Below are positions 1-19,243 of a stretch of 64,000 nt of DNA, piece by piece. The DNA comes from Ephydatia muelleri (taxonomy: Eukaryota > Porifera > Demospongiae > Spongillida > Spongillidae), in contig JABACO010000010.1 of assembly GCA_013339895.1 (NCBI GenBank), positions 1,728,788 to 1,792,787 of the forward strand, written 5' to 3'. Both the position numbers and the translations under genes were made by a program. Position 1 is the first letter of the stretch, and each line of letters opens with the position of its first letter. Under the pieces are notes generated by a model. That model did not search any database and was not told the origin of the DNA. It saw only the letters and a list, made by a program, of their open reading frames with translations.

Positions 1-37
1 GCAATTTATTGTGAGGAGTTAGCTATTCGAGGGAAAC

Positions 38-859
38 ATGGCATTCAAAGCGGCCCAGCTTGCCGAGGAGATGTCTCGGTTTGAGAGCGAAATTATGGGA
101 GCCACTGCCAGTGCACCGAAAGGCCCCATTCCCCTCTTCTCTCCCCGTTCCCTTCAACACCCAACAAAACCGAGCACCCAGCAACTTTTCCTACCGCCGT
201 CCGTCCGGCAGCAAATGGGCGCCTTGTCCCTTCCCGTGCAGAGCCCGCAGATGAAGCCAATCCCACCGGCAATGAATGCGGCATCCTCGCAAGGGGTACC
301 CATCCCTATGCAACCGGGCCCTATGATGCTCAACACATCCAGCATGTCCCAGCTGGTCATGGCCTCCCCCGTCCAGGGCATGCCTTCCAGCTCTGTAGAC
401 GCCAAAAAAATGCCAGAAGTAGCGACGCCCGGAGCCGATTCCCCCACTCCCGTAAAACAGAGCGGACGGAGGAGGAAACGGGACAAGAAGAAGCTTCGTA
501 TGGGAGGCGGGGCTGTCTGGGAAGACCCAACCCTGGACGAGTGGGACCCGAACGACTTCCGTATCTTCTGTGGCGACCTGGGGAATGATGTGAACGACGA
601 TACATTGGCCCGGGCCTTTTCAAAGTATCCGTCCTACACCAAGGCTAAAGTGATCAGGGACAAGCATTCCAAGAAGACTAAAGGCTACGGGTTTGTCAGT
701 TTTAAGGATCCCCATGACTTTGTTCAAGCAATGAGAGATATGAACGGAAAATACATTGGGAGTCGACCAGTCAAATTGCGTAAGAGCACTTGGAAAGACA
801 GGACTTATGAAGTTGTAAAGAAGAAGGAGAAGGAAAAAAAGAAACTTGGATTCAAGTGA
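38..859 (+). CDS. RBM42: RBM42-like RNA-binding protein, single exon
   Basis: Uninterrupted ATG-to-TGA ORF of 273 aa. The N-terminal ~140 residues are low-complexity and rich in Pro, Met, Ser and Gln. A basic stretch at 144-152 (RRRKRDKKK) is a likely nuclear localisation signal. One RNA recognition motif follows at ~174-252, with RNP2 RIFCGDLG (175-182) and RNP1 KGYGFVSF (215-222), then a Lys/Glu-rich tail ending in KKLGFK. The C-terminal RRM, the WEDPTL...W segment before it and the basic tail are the RBM42 signature; known RBM42 proteins bind RNA and are linked to hnRNP K and splicing. It is shorter than vertebrate RBM42 (about 480 aa) because the Pro-rich part is reduced. Only 37 bp lie upstream in the window, so a further 5' exon cannot be excluded. 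TMBIM6 starts 107 bp after the stop, and I see no AATAAA between them. Confidence 0.88.
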   Translation: MAFKAAQLAEEMSRFESEIMGATASAPKGPIPLFSPRSLQHPTKPSTQQLFLPPSVRQQMGALSLPVQSPQMKPIPPAMNAASSQGVPIPMQPGPMMLNTSSMSQLVMASPVQGMPSSSVDAKKMPEVATPGADSPTPVKQSGRRRKRDKKKLRMGGGAVWEDPTLDEWDPNDFRIFCGDLGNDVNDDTLARAFSKYPSYTKAKVIRDKHSKKTKGYGFVSFKDPHDFVQAMRDMNGKYIGSRPVKLRKSTWKDRTYEVVKKKEKEKKKLGFK

Positions 860-966
860 TTAATGCAACACGTACTCTACACTTTTGTAATGTGTACTAT
901 GCGCTTATTTGATCACGTGCTACAACATGACGCAACATCATTTGTGATTTACGGACCGAGCAAAAC

Positions 967-8866
<7,900 letters not shown>

Positions 8867-10254
8867 TGATGCGACTTCCCATCTTCCGTTTGAATTCAGT
8901 AGTTAGGACATTGCTGATTAGTTAGTTAGTGTCACTTAGGTTACCACAAGCACCACACCTCCCATGCAGCAGGATGAATACGTTTTGGTGTTGAGGTGTG
9001 TGTATGCGTGGGATTGTGTCAGTGTACAGCACATTTGATAAGGCTGGCATTTGCAACTATGGAGTAAACTGGATGAAGTGTGGTTTGTGCATGAGTCTGT
9101 AGTGCTGTATGATTGGAGATGTTCAGAGGATTGTGCAGTACTTGTGTCCGGGAGTGGTTTCACCATCCTACTCACACAGGGGAACATATGTTTCTGTTAA
9201 TAGAGTTTTCCACATAGAGATATGCTCTGTGGCATGCAGTGTAGACTGACTACAAGTATGTGGGTCCAATGCTCAGTCACATTAGGACGTAACCAAGCTT
9301 CAAACGAACAGCATTCTGAGGTATAAAGGTCCTGTATGCTAGCAAAATGTTTTTGCTTGCCTGCTCTGGGATTGTGGCTTGTGATGGACACACCTTATTT
9401 GGTTAGGGAGGGGGGGCATATTATGGGGGCAGTGCTGGTTTTTGGAATGGCTTTTTGTTGCATGAATTGTTGTGGTTTCTGTGTGTTGCTCTTGCTCCAA
9501 TTGGCCTGTCCTATCACATATGTGCCACTTGGTCTGTTGTGTGGTACATGCACACCAGATTCTTGTGACCTGGTCTGACGGTAGCCATTTTGTCATCCTG
9601 GCGATCGAGATCCAAACCATCCCCAGATGTTCACTACACAATCATGTCATCAGATGGGAGGAGGGAGTGGTTGAGCTAATCGAGTACATAGGGCGGGGCT
9701 GAAGGCATCTTGGGGCTTTAGGATGACACCGAAGGTGCCCAGCAGAGCCATCTTTTCACCCCTTTTCTGATTCCGTCGTCCAAAAACCTTCAGTCTCTTA
9801 CCATAGTCCATCTCATTGACCTTTGTGCACCATAGTCTAGTTTCTTGATGAGGTAAACATACCAGACCGATACGAAAATACGGAAATCTAAGGATGTTCT
9901 TTGGCCAAGGTATTTTGAAAATGTAATGAGACCACCGTTAATGCAGTATGCATATAGGTGTCGAGAAGCATAATGATGATGCTTAGCGTGCGTACCTCTC
10001 CAGCAACAAATGGATGCAGCAGCAGATATAGTAAAAACTGAAGCCCGAAAACAATGCTTACGAACATTTGCTGCTGCAAAGAGGCCATACCAAAAGCATG
10101 ATATGGCCTACTGGGATGAAGGTGGGATAGAGATGGATAGGGCCTCACGGAAAAAGGCTAGGGTGCACCATCAACAAGCAGTGCACCATCAGCAAGCACA
10201 CTGTAGCCACCCAAAACCCAGTACCAACTGTGGTATGCATGCTGTGTAGGTAGT
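8867..10254. other. Intergenic region after TMBIM6, no supported gene
   Basis: This holds the TMBIM6 3' UTR and then unassigned DNA. I see no canonical AATAAA close to the stop. A 79-codon open stretch at 10010-10249 (+), with a repeated HHQQA segment near its end, has no recognisable domain, codon bias or splice context, and I do not call it a gene. Confidence 0.5.
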
Positions 10255-11375
10255 ATTTGAGCTCCAATGTGTAACCGGTGATCAGGTTATTCGGGTTATT
10301 CGGATATTTGCAAAAACCTATCCGTTCGAATAGCAACTTAGCATTACTCGGAAAAATCGATTAGTGAATTTTATCTATTCGAAATAACCGGCTTATGTTT
10401 CTCCATTCGGAGGTACTTAGGTATTCGTCGTCAGCACGAATACCGATATTCGGATATGATTTTCAATTGAGTATTTCATAATTAGAGTTATATATATAAC
10501 TACGTCACTGTTTTTATACATACATGCATATGGGGACATCGGAAGCAATCAATGATTGAGTAAATAGATAGTAATATAATGCAAAATATTTAATGTGCAT
10601 CAATTGGGGATACAAAATATACAGCGTGTACTAGCTCAATGCTTTTATCGTCGTCTTCAAGTAAGTAACGAAGTTCATTAGTATATGCCACGAGTTATGT
10701 TTATATGTAGTAGCAATAAATTTATGTACCGGTACTAGTATTGCATTGTTTTATTGTACAGTGGTACGAAGTGAACATATCTGAGTATTGCGCTAGCGAG
10801 TGAAATAGAATGACAGACTTCTCACCCACTTCAAGTAAGTATGCGGGCTCTGAGTATGTGTAGGAGTTAGGGAGCGTTACGCAATCGTACTAATGGGAAA
10901 TTTCATATGCATTTAGCGAGAACGGGAATGGAGTGTTGTTGGATGATAGTAAGTGGAGTACGTGATTGTAGGTGATGTGGGGTGAGTTTTTAATGGTGAT
11001 GTCTGGTTTCAGTGGTTAGTGTTGGATGGTTAGGTTTACACTACTATTGATATGTACAAGTGCATGGTAAAGATATACAATCTATTAAACTATTTGGCAA
11101 ACACATGCTGCTATAGACCTTTGTGTCTGTGTTTTCAACTGACATGCATAGCTCTAGTTTGAGTGCGAGACCAGGTGGATTTCTGTGCAGACATAAATTA
11201 TCTTCTCAGTGTGCATTCCACAAGCACCATAACCTGAATAACCTAGTTATTCGGCAGGAAATTTGGCAAAACCTATTCGGAAAGATCGATTTTGTTTTTT
11301 AAACTATTTGGAAAAATCGATTATCCTATCCACAAAAACCTGAAAAATCAATTAGTGTCTGGAAAAATACCTTAA
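10255..11375. mobile_element. Possible non-autonomous element with TATTCGG / AAAAATCGATTA repeats
   Basis: The left part (10270-10460) and right part (11230-11375) share the motifs GTTATTCGG, CAAAACCTATTCGG and GGAAAAATCGATTA. The outer motifs also read partly as an inverted pair (AGGTTATTCGGGTTAT on the left against its approximate complement near 11230). The interior is AT-rich and non-coding. The right edge abuts the point where the BEL/Pao element is truncated, so this element may have inserted there. Family and exact ends are not determined. Confidence 0.4.
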
Positions 11376-14300
11376 ATGGCATGATCACGGGAGCAAGTAC
11401 TCCTAAAAGGTCATACATCCTTGTTGTAAGGCCGACTACGTCTCTCTATCTTGGTTCCAGGTTGGCTAGTTGAGCAATGTGGCTAAAGTAAAATACCGAC
11501 TCATCTGTGATTGTATCCCAACAGAGACCAAGTACCTTCTGTATCCCAGCCAGCTGTTGTTGGCCAGTTCCAATCGTGTCCTTAAAATATGATCAGTCTT
11601 CTTCCACTAGTGCTCGTTCCTTGTCCTTGGACAGTGCTGCTGATTGCTCGCTTTCATTGACATCTATGCGTTTCATCAGCTCTGTTGAGTTGGAGGTAAA
11701 CTTCCTTAAGTTAAATCCCCCTTCAGCCAGGTAACGCTTGGATTTTGTGTACAACTCAAAGGCTTCATCCACACTGCATGCCCCAAAGGTCACATCATCA
11801 ACATAGATAGATTGCTGGAACATGGAGATGAAAGCTTGATCACTGGCATGGTACCTCTGGAGGGGATATTTCAATGTGGCGTTCAGAAGGAAAGGGCTAG
11901 AGGCGACGCCAAAGACCACTCTAGTGAAGCGAAAAACATTCACCCTCGGAATTTCGCTGCCTGCATCTTCAAGCCAAAGAAATCGCAATGCATCTCGGTC
12001 CTCATCAGCCACCTTTATCATCAGGAATGCTTTCTCAATGTCTGCAGTGAGAGCAACCTTGTAAGCACGAAACCTCAGCATAATGTCCATGATATTCTGC
12101 CCAAAGGAAGGCCCAACGTAGAGTGTGTCATTCAGTGAAGGCCCATTTGATCGCGCGGATGCGTCATACACTATCCTGATCCGGGGAGTTTGTTTGTCTT
12201 GCCTGATGACTGGATGGTGTGGTAAGTAGTGAGTTCACCATCAGATGGGTTCTCCACAATCACCTTGGCATCTGGTCTCATAATGGCATCATACTCATAC
12301 TCACTCAGAAGGCCGGTATTATGACGTAGTCTGTTCAGGAACCCATACAGTCTTTTTTGGCTCACAACATACAATGAGGACCCTTCCATGGAAGTCTCAC
12401 ACAATATCTGCCATCATGGAACCGGATACTCTCCATGAAGTGGTCATACACGGAACATTCATTATTTCTTATCCCTAAGGTCTCCAGATCCCAGAACGAC
12501 TTTAGTCTTTCATCCAATGAAGCTTCCGATGCTTCAGTCTGCAGAACATGTGCTGTGAACAGGTTGATAGATGGGTGTTCTTGATTGTACCCTGGAACTG
12601 GGCCAGACAGTACCTAGCTAGGTTTCGTTTCGATTGCAATCGACCCTGATCTCCCACTGCATATCCTACCAGCCACTATCTCCCAGTGGTAATCAGCTTG
12701 TCTGCTAATTCCAGTCCATTAAGGTGCGAGTATCTCTCTCTTGCACATGGCCCAGTGAGTGGTTCGCATATTAATGGCACCACCAGAAGTTGCAATTCCA
12801 AATATGTTCCATGCCTTGTCTTGACTCCAACTTGGACAACATCACATGTCATTATCCTTCCACCTTCAGATCCAAATGGTTTGATCATCAGTGTTTCCGT
12901 TTGCAGAGTTGGAAAAGCAAGTTGTTCTCTTAGTTGCCCCGTAATGTACGACCTCTGACTTCCTCCATCCAGTATCATACGTATATTCTCCATCACTGTT
13001 GATGCGGCACTCAGCCCACAGACAGTTGTTCTTGCAGTCTGAAGCAGCACTGGAGTTTTTGTACTGACACACATGGCTAAAGACGATGAAGCACGATTCG
13101 ATGAATTTGATCCCGAAGTAACTGGAACATTTTGAGGTTGTGACGATGTGTTTGGCTTGGTAGCAGACAATGGTTCTGGACATAGATGCTACTATGGTGT
13201 CATTTCAGATAACTGAAACACTTTGCCAATGAATGGCAATTCTTACTCACATGACCTTTCTTAAGGCACACAAAGCAGCGTCCTGACCTGAGCAGTATGT
13301 GCTTCCTTGCCTTAACATCTGCAACATTTTTGCACTGGGATGGAAGATGCAATAGACACAGTGGACAGTCAACAAGAGAGCAGCTGTGGTTGGAGGGTTT
13401 CTGGTTATCTGCTTATTACTGCATGTCCCAGGGTTTGCTGCTGCTCTTTCCCTAGCGTCTATCTCCCTTTCCAGGATCTTCATGACTGCACTCAGGTCCC
13501 ACTCACTCTCCTTGATTTCTCTACTGACTGTGAGACCAAACTCTTGGGGTAACTTGGTAATCTGTAAAGACGACAGTAGGGCACCGTACGAAGACGACGT
13601 AACACCCAAAGATGCAAGACCTCGAGTGTGGGACTCCACCAAGTTGTACAAGTGCCTAAGACCCTTAAGATCATGCTGAGAAGTTACAGCTTCAAGGTTC
13701 ATCAGGATGTCCATATGTTTGGCAATGATCATCTACTTATTCCCGAAGCGCTTCTTCAATATCTCCACAGCTTCATCATAGTTTGCTGATGTGAGAGTCA
13801 GACCTGCCACTGCTGCTGCTGCAGAATCTTCTAGCAAGGTGTTCAAATAGTTGAACTTATCCACTGAGGACAATTCGTCGCTATTATGAATAGTTGCCTC
13901 AAATGAGTCCCAGAAAGCCATCCAGCTTGTCAGTTCTCCATTGAACCGTCTTAATTCCAATTTGGGCAGTGTCTCCCGAGTGGACCGGGTAGCTACAGCA
14001 GGAATAGTCAATGTGGATGAATTTGTTGCTGGGGGAGTTTCAACGTCACCGACTACTGCCGTGATGTTTTGTGAAGGATTCACCTGTTCCATTAAGTTAA
14101 CGCTCTGTCTGGATTCTGTGGCGTCGCGTTCAGAACGTGATGTGTCATGTCTGGAACCCGACGAGCCATCTTGTGTTGGAACGCTTGTCTCAGAGGTCCC
14201 TGACAATGCCGATTCGATCTCCGAGATCGCTAATTCAATATTTTCTCAGAGAATGTCAGCTCCTCTATTTCAGAGTACACGTCCTGCTTGCTTACAGTAG

Positions 14301-14450
14301 CGTCAAGAATCGCTGCGTCTAACTCATGGATGATCATCAGTTTCTCCTTTAGTGTTCGGATTGCCAAACTGAGCTTCGATGTGTTTTTTTCTTCCGCTTC
14401 TAAGGTTCTCTCTACCTGTGTTAAGGTTCTGGGGTTTTAGCCCCAACCTA
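11376..14450 (-). pseudogene. BEL/Pao retrotransposon, truncated and frame-broken
   Basis: Reading right to left on the - strand. Gag N-terminus (~14440-14240) is helical and Glu/Lys-rich, then shifts frame. Gag core at 14206-13733 holds LPKLELRRFNGELTSWMAFW (DUF1759), continued at 13732-13247. Protease-like domain at 13170-12676 has ILDGGSQRSYI (DUF1758, aspartic D-G-G instead of D-T/S-G). RT occupies 12404-11593 with the SIYVDDVTFG catalytic box and the DIEKAFLMI motif, and continues past several breaks to a GLTTRMYDLLGVLAPVIM block at ~11450-11380, where the element stops. RNase H, integrase and the 3' LTR are missing, so the element is 3'-truncated. No LTR was identified at the 14450 end. 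Frameshifts near 14240, 13735, 13200 and 12170 rule out a functional product. Confidence 0.85.
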
Positions 14451-14529
14451 CTTAATATTCATTGTAGCTAATTAGTGATTAATTAACACTAATCAACAGA
14501 TATTCGCTTATTGAACATTCGGCATATTG

Positions 14530-14904
14530 AGTGAATGTTGTCATGGCAACAAGAGCCTTGTGCAGAAGTATAACAGAGGACGAGCCATGGAGGGGCACTG
14601 GGTCTTTGGAGGGATGGAGAGAGGAGGCAGAGAGAGCTTTCTCGTCGAAGTGGCTAAATGGGATGCTGCTACATTACTCCCCATTATTGCTCAGCATGTC
14701 TGGCCGGGGACATTCGTGTACAGCGACGAGTGGGCTGCATACCATCAGCTTGCCACGACAACAGGCACCGTACACCTCACAGTTAATCACTCGCTCCATT
14801 TTGTGGATCCTCTGACTGGCGCACACACCCAAGGAGTAGAAGGCATGTGGAGTGCATGCAAACGGATGATGCGCAAGGAATGGATAATGAATTCGAAGCT
14901 GTAA
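14530..14904 (+). pseudogene. Merlin-type (ISXO2-like DDE) transposase fragment
   Basis: From ~14570 the frame reads KYNRGRAMEGHWVFGGMERG, then DAATLLPII, PGTFVYSDEWAAYHQLATTT, HLTVNHSLHFVDPLTGAHT and VEGMWSACKRMM. This is the central and C-terminal core of the ISXO2-like/IS1595 DDE family, which in animals is carried by Merlin elements. The second catalytic Asp (S-D-E-W) and the late Glu (V-E-G-M-W) are present. The first Asp (normally just before the K-Y-N-R-G-R block) lies in a lost segment. The fragment stops where an inverted copy of its own middle begins. It is dead, but the match is clear. Confidence 0.85.
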
Positions 14905-14988
14905 TCTGTGAGGTGTACGCTGCCTGTTGTCGTGGCAAGCTGATGGTATGCAGCCCACTCGTCGCTGTAAACGAATGTCCCCGGCCGG
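14701..14988. repeat. Inverted repeat made from duplicated Merlin sequence
   Basis: Arm 1 (14701-14782) encodes the SDEWAAYHQL segment on +. Arm 2 (14906-14988) is its reverse complement with about two mismatches and encodes the same peptide on -. The loop is ~123 bp. The transcript would form a ~82-bp hairpin. Confidence 0.9.
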
Positions 14989-15234
14989 ACGTAACTTGCT
15001 TCCCACGAATCCCAATCATAACCAGAATAATCTAATTTATTCGAATTTTTCCAAACACTTAGAACAACCATGTGCTGCACTATGACCAGCAAAGCCACAA
15101 TGCTTTCTAGTTGTGGGTATATCACACATCACAGACAGAAGTGCCATACGAATTGGTATTACCTGCTTTGTGCATTCATGCCACAATGGAACACCTTCCC
15201 AAAATTGTAACATATCATTTACAAAGGGACTTCA

Positions 15235-15516
15235 TTACTTTTTTAGGTTCCGAGGGGCCAGGAATAGTCCAAGCAAGACTACATTTTCAAGTTTCATTCT
15301 TTCTTCCCGTGGCAAGTTATAAAAATATATAAAAAGTGCACCTAATGAATAATTAGCATGTTTATATGGCTGAAACCAATCACAACCTAAGCCAACGGCT
15401 AAGTTATTAGGATTAGCCAAAAAGGGAGCCTCATTTACAGTGTGGAATTCTTTCCAAATGTTTCCATCATAAATATCTGATAATAAGTTAGCACTTGAGT
15501 ATCTGGTGCGCCACAA
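15235..15516 (-). pseudogene. CACTA (tnp2-type) transposase fragment
   Basis: A 93-codon stretch contains DWFQPYKHANYSLGALF, FYNLPREERMKLENVVLLG and LFLAPRN. This is the characteristic D-W-F-Q-P-[FY]-K-H...Y-S-x-G-A...N-L-P-R...R-x-K-x-E-N block of CACTA/EnSpm tnp2 transposases. It begins only ~35 bp from the left end of the long-TIR transposon at 15555. No further matching exon is seen beyond that element at 20714. Fragment only; dead. Confidence 0.75.
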
Positions 15517-16340
15517 TTCACACTGTTCCAGACAATTGGATGGTTAATAACGCTGGGTCAAGCCACATCAGGACAATCAAAATTTTACATGACTTGCACA
15601 ATCTTTTCCAAAATTAATTGACATGCACTTATGATTGATAAGAGCTAAAATGCAAATTTGGGAGTCTCCAGCACTTAGCACTTTCAAATTAGCCCTTGTT
15701 AAACACATGACCTTTTGGGCTGCACTGTGTAAACAGAGGGGGTGTTTCTAGTTATAAATCCCTGTGTAATTTGTATTTGGGTGAGTACAGTATGCCAAAT
15801 CATAGTGTGCCATGTGATCTTAATTGTTGCCTGCTAGTTTTTAATAACCATTAATGAACTGTTTTTCAAGCACCATTTGAAGTGTATCATGTTCATTTGG
15901 GAAATTGTAAAAAGTGTAAGAAGATCAAATCAAATAATTTATATCCACATCACCCTTGATCCTTGAGCTAGCTGAATCAGCAACAAACACTTAGGGACCT
16001 CTAAGGGTTTTGGAAATATGATGTTCTAAAAGGGAAGGATCCAAATGTTGTGATCCTTCACCATTGTTTACTTCCTTATAAGGCAATTGGTAGCACTTCT
16101 GTGGGCAATGGTTTACATAGTGGTTTCACACACTTAAAACCAATGATAGCTATGAATCAATCTATCGTTGATTTGTCTAGGAGATAGAGCCTTCCCTTTT
16201 GTTCATCAACCTTTTCACACAGCAGCGTCTTTGTGCGCTTGTGAAGTTGGCCGCTTCCTTATTGCGTCTCTATGTGCGCGTTTTTGTGTGAATGTAGCCG
16301 TCTTTTTATCCTATAACTTCGCGCCGCTTCGTTTGAAGCT

Positions 16341-16348
16341 TATAAATT
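16341..16348 (+). promoter_or_regulatory. TATA box of the long-TIR element gene
   Basis: TATAAATT lies 38 bp upstream of the ATG at 16387, inside the inverted repeat. The mirror copy is at 19920-19927 facing left, so both ends of the element carry the same inward-facing promoter. Confidence 0.55.
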
Positions 16349-16386
16349 AGGTCAACTGTAGCACCTTGCGCATTTGTGCTTTGGAG

Positions 16387-18957
16387 ATGGCTGTTCGTTG
16401 TAGTTGCTCGCTTGGTGAGATTTTGTCGGAAAAATGTGATGCTGAAACTGTTCAAGAGGTTACAAATGATGAAAAGAGGCTGTTGCATTTGAGAACTGGA
16501 CACAATGTAGCAGACATTTGTACTTTACACAGGAAAGTGTACCTACAGCATTACTCATGGACCCAAAAAAAGTGCTGTGATCCTCTGGGTCATCATCCAA
16601 CAAAGGCGGTAACTCGTAGTCTCCGAGTCATAACAGACAAGATGGCAGAGAGGTGGAGTACAGATGAAGTCACATTAGTTCCGGGAAATAAGTTATGTAC
16701 CCTCTGTAGGAAAAGCGTGTGCCATGATCCATCTGAACAAGAAGATGCTGGTCATGAAGACAACACTTATAGTGAAGGTGAAGGCATAGTGGATGATGGA
16801 GGTGACATCACTGATCAGCTTTCAGCCTTATTAGTCAACATAGGAGAGTCACCCATCGACAAAAGGAAGATAGGACATGGAAAAAGATATTCGGAAGATA
16901 AAATGAGAAGTATTGAGGGAAGCATCAGAAAAAAGCTAAAACTGGAACCATCTAAAGTGGAAGCTGAGTTCAATGAAATGATACATAGCCTAAAGCAGAA
17001 GTTCGACACATCAGAAAAATTCAGTGAGAAGATTCAGATACTCACAATCTTGCCACAATCCTGGACCACAAGGAGAATGGAGGCAGAGTTTGGTGCAAGC
17101 TACCATATGGCCCAGCTGTCTAAAAGATTAGTAGAATCCGATGGAGTCATGGCAACACCAAACCCTAGACAAGGAAAAGCATTACCTGATGCAATAAAGC
17201 AACTGGTAGTGCAATTTTACCAACAGGACAGTATTAGCCGCATGATGCCTGGAAAAAAGGACTATGTGTCTATGGTCATCAATGGAACCAGAAAGCATGT
17301 TCAAAAGAGACTATTGCTCTTCAATTTGAATGACGCCTACAAACAGTTCAAAGACGAAAATGGTGGGATAAAAGTTGGCCTGTCTAAATTCAAGGAGCTG
17401 AGACCCAAGAATGTGGTGCTGGCTGGTGCTGGTGGTACACATAATGTATGTGTTTGCACCCTTCACCAAAATGTTAAATTGATGATTGAGGGATCGATGA
17501 TTCAAACCCTGGAAGTGTTCAAGGCGCAGTATGGCACTGTCACATATAAACACCTACTTTCCAGTGTGCTGTGCAACCCTGCTCTCCCTGATTGTCATTT
17601 AGGTAGTTGCTTGCTGTGTAGTGAGAATTCTCTAAATAGCTGCAGCTACTGTTCTGAAGACAACAATGATGAGTGCTACTTTTGCCAGAAGGTGTCAAAT
17701 TTAAGGAAGACACTACTAAGTGCATTTGATGAGCAAGGCATGGATGAATTGACATACAAATCATGGGTTTCTGTAGACCACACAACTCTCATTACTATCA
17801 CCGAGCCTACTGATGTGTTTGTAGAGTCATTGCTGCATCGGCTTCTGAAGCTAAAAAGGCATGATTTTATTGCAAAGGAGCAAGCCTCATTCCTCGCACA
17901 GCTGAAATGTGACCTAAAGGAAGGTGAGGCAGTTATTCAGGGAGACTTTTCGGAGAACTATACTTTCATCATCCAGGATGCTGTGCAGGGGTTCCATTGG
18001 AACAATGATCAAGCTACTGTTCATCCATTTGTTGTGTACTATAATGGGCAGTCCAAGAGAGTTGATCCTCTGCCAGGTATTCATTCTTTAAGCTATGTAG
18101 TCATCTCTGACTGCCTGGCACATGAAGCAGTTGCAGTGCACTGTTTTGCAAAGAAATTCCTTGGGTTTCTGAATGGGATTCTGAAGTTGAAGAAGGTGTA
18201 CTATTTTACAGATGGAGCTGCCGCCCAATACAAGAATAAGAAAAACTTTGTTAACCTAGCCTTTCATATGAAAGATTTTATGATTGAGGCAGAGTGGCAT
18301 TTTTTTGCCACTGCCCATGGCAAAGGTGCTCCTGACGGAATAGGGGGAACACTTAAGCGTCAGGCAGCAAGAGCTAGCCTACAGAGGCCTCTTGATGGTC
18401 AAATCCAGACGCCTAAGCAGCTGTATGAATGGGCCAAAGAAGCGATCCTATCAACAACATTTGAATATGTCGATAAGACTGAAGTTCTAACAGAGGAGGA
18501 CCTTCTTCATGAACGGCTGGAATCATCAATCACCATAGAAGGAACACACTCCTATCATGCTTATTACCCTCTGGATGGTAGCACAACGAAACTACAGGTA
18601 AAAGAATACTCCAATTCCCTGTTTAGTGAGGTTGTAAAGGTTTCAGATCATCGGGATCCCTTCCATATACAATCTCTAAATAGTGGCACATATGCAATTT
18701 GCATATACGGTGATGCTTGGTGGCTTGCTTTGGTTGTAGAAACATTCCATGACAGAAATGAAGCTAAGATGAAGTTTCTACATCCAGCAGGGCCCTCACC
18801 TTCATTTTCATTCCCAATAAAAGATGATATATTGATCATGGGCTCAACAGATATTTTGATGAAGGCTAACCCAAACACACCCACTGGTCGAGTTTACCAC
18901 TTGACATGTGCCGAAGCTGCAGAAGCATCACGCCTACTTCGATTAAAGTGTTTTTAG
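16387..18957 (+). CDS. DDE-like transposase of the long-TIR element
   Basis: Intact ORF. The first in-frame ATG is at 16387 (~856 aa); an upstream TTG extends the frame by seven codons. Residues below are numbered from that TTG. Cys-rich segments lie at ~64-119 (CC, C-x-x-C, C-H) and ~403-440 (seven C-x2-3-C-type cysteines), likely zinc ribbons. A Lys-rich helical part spans ~165-250. An RNase H-like core is suggested by VIQGDFSENY (D527), VISDCLAHEAVAVHCF (~579), YYFTDGAAAQYKNKKNF (D616) and ATAHGKGAPDGIGGTLKR (~648-665); the last is unusual and strongly conserved-looking. The C-terminal YGDAWWLALVVE resembles a chromo/Tudor-like strand. I recognise the type as one found in uncharacterised animal proteins, but cannot name its superfamily. 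It is almost certainly the transposase, since it is the only gene in the element. Confidence 0.8.
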   Translation: MAVRCSCSLGEILSEKCDAETVQEVTNDEKRLLHLRTGHNVADICTLHRKVYLQHYSWTQKKCCDPLGHHPTKAVTRSLRVITDKMAERWSTDEVTLVPGNKLCTLCRKSVCHDPSEQEDAGHEDNTYSEGEGIVDDGGDITDQLSALLVNIGESPIDKRKIGHGKRYSEDKMRSIEGSIRKKLKLEPSKVEAEFNEMIHSLKQKFDTSEKFSEKIQILTILPQSWTTRRMEAEFGASYHMAQLSKRLVESDGVMATPNPRQGKALPDAIKQLVVQFYQQDSISRMMPGKKDYVSMVINGTRKHVQKRLLLFNLNDAYKQFKDENGGIKVGLSKFKELRPKNVVLAGAGGTHNVCVCTLHQNVKLMIEGSMIQTLEVFKAQYGTVTYKHLLSSVLCNPALPDCHLGSCLLCSENSLNSCSYCSEDNNDECYFCQKVSNLRKTLLSAFDEQGMDELTYKSWVSVDHTTLITITEPTDVFVESLLHRLLKLKRHDFIAKEQASFLAQLKCDLKEGEAVIQGDFSENYTFIIQDAVQGFHWNNDQATVHPFVVYYNGQSKRVDPLPGIHSLSYVVISDCLAHEAVAVHCFAKKFLGFLNGILKLKKVYYFTDGAAAQYKNKKNFVNLAFHMKDFMIEAEWHFFATAHGKGAPDGIGGTLKRQAARASLQRPLDGQIQTPKQLYEWAKEAILSTTFEYVDKTEVLTEEDLLHERLESSITIEGTHSYHAYYPLDGSTTKLQVKEYSNSLFSEVVKVSDHRDPFHIQSLNSGTYAICIYGDAWWLALVVETFHDRNEAKMKFLHPAGPSPSFSFPIKDDILIMGSTDILMKANPNTPTGRVYHLTCAEAAEASRLLRLKCF

Positions 18958-19243
18958 GTTTCTACTTATTCATTGTGTATTAGTTAGTATCATAACTGTT
19001 TAACCACTACATATTGTTCATGAAGTTTAGATTAACCGTTCTGTCAATATATTGAGCTGTTAAACCATGCTTAAAATACAAGGCAGTAGCCTGCATGAAG
19101 GTGGCTGTATATTAAATAGTGAACTTGCTAGACAAGTCACCAAATATGTACATCCTATATACAATAGTGTAGTGGTTAAACAGTTATGATACTAACTAAT
19201 AAACAATGAATAAGTAGAAACCTAAAAACACTTTAATAGAAGT

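Noticed and set aside
10010..10249. 79-codon ORF with HHQQA repeats
   Set aside because: No domain, no neighbours, no splice context; listed only as intergenic content.
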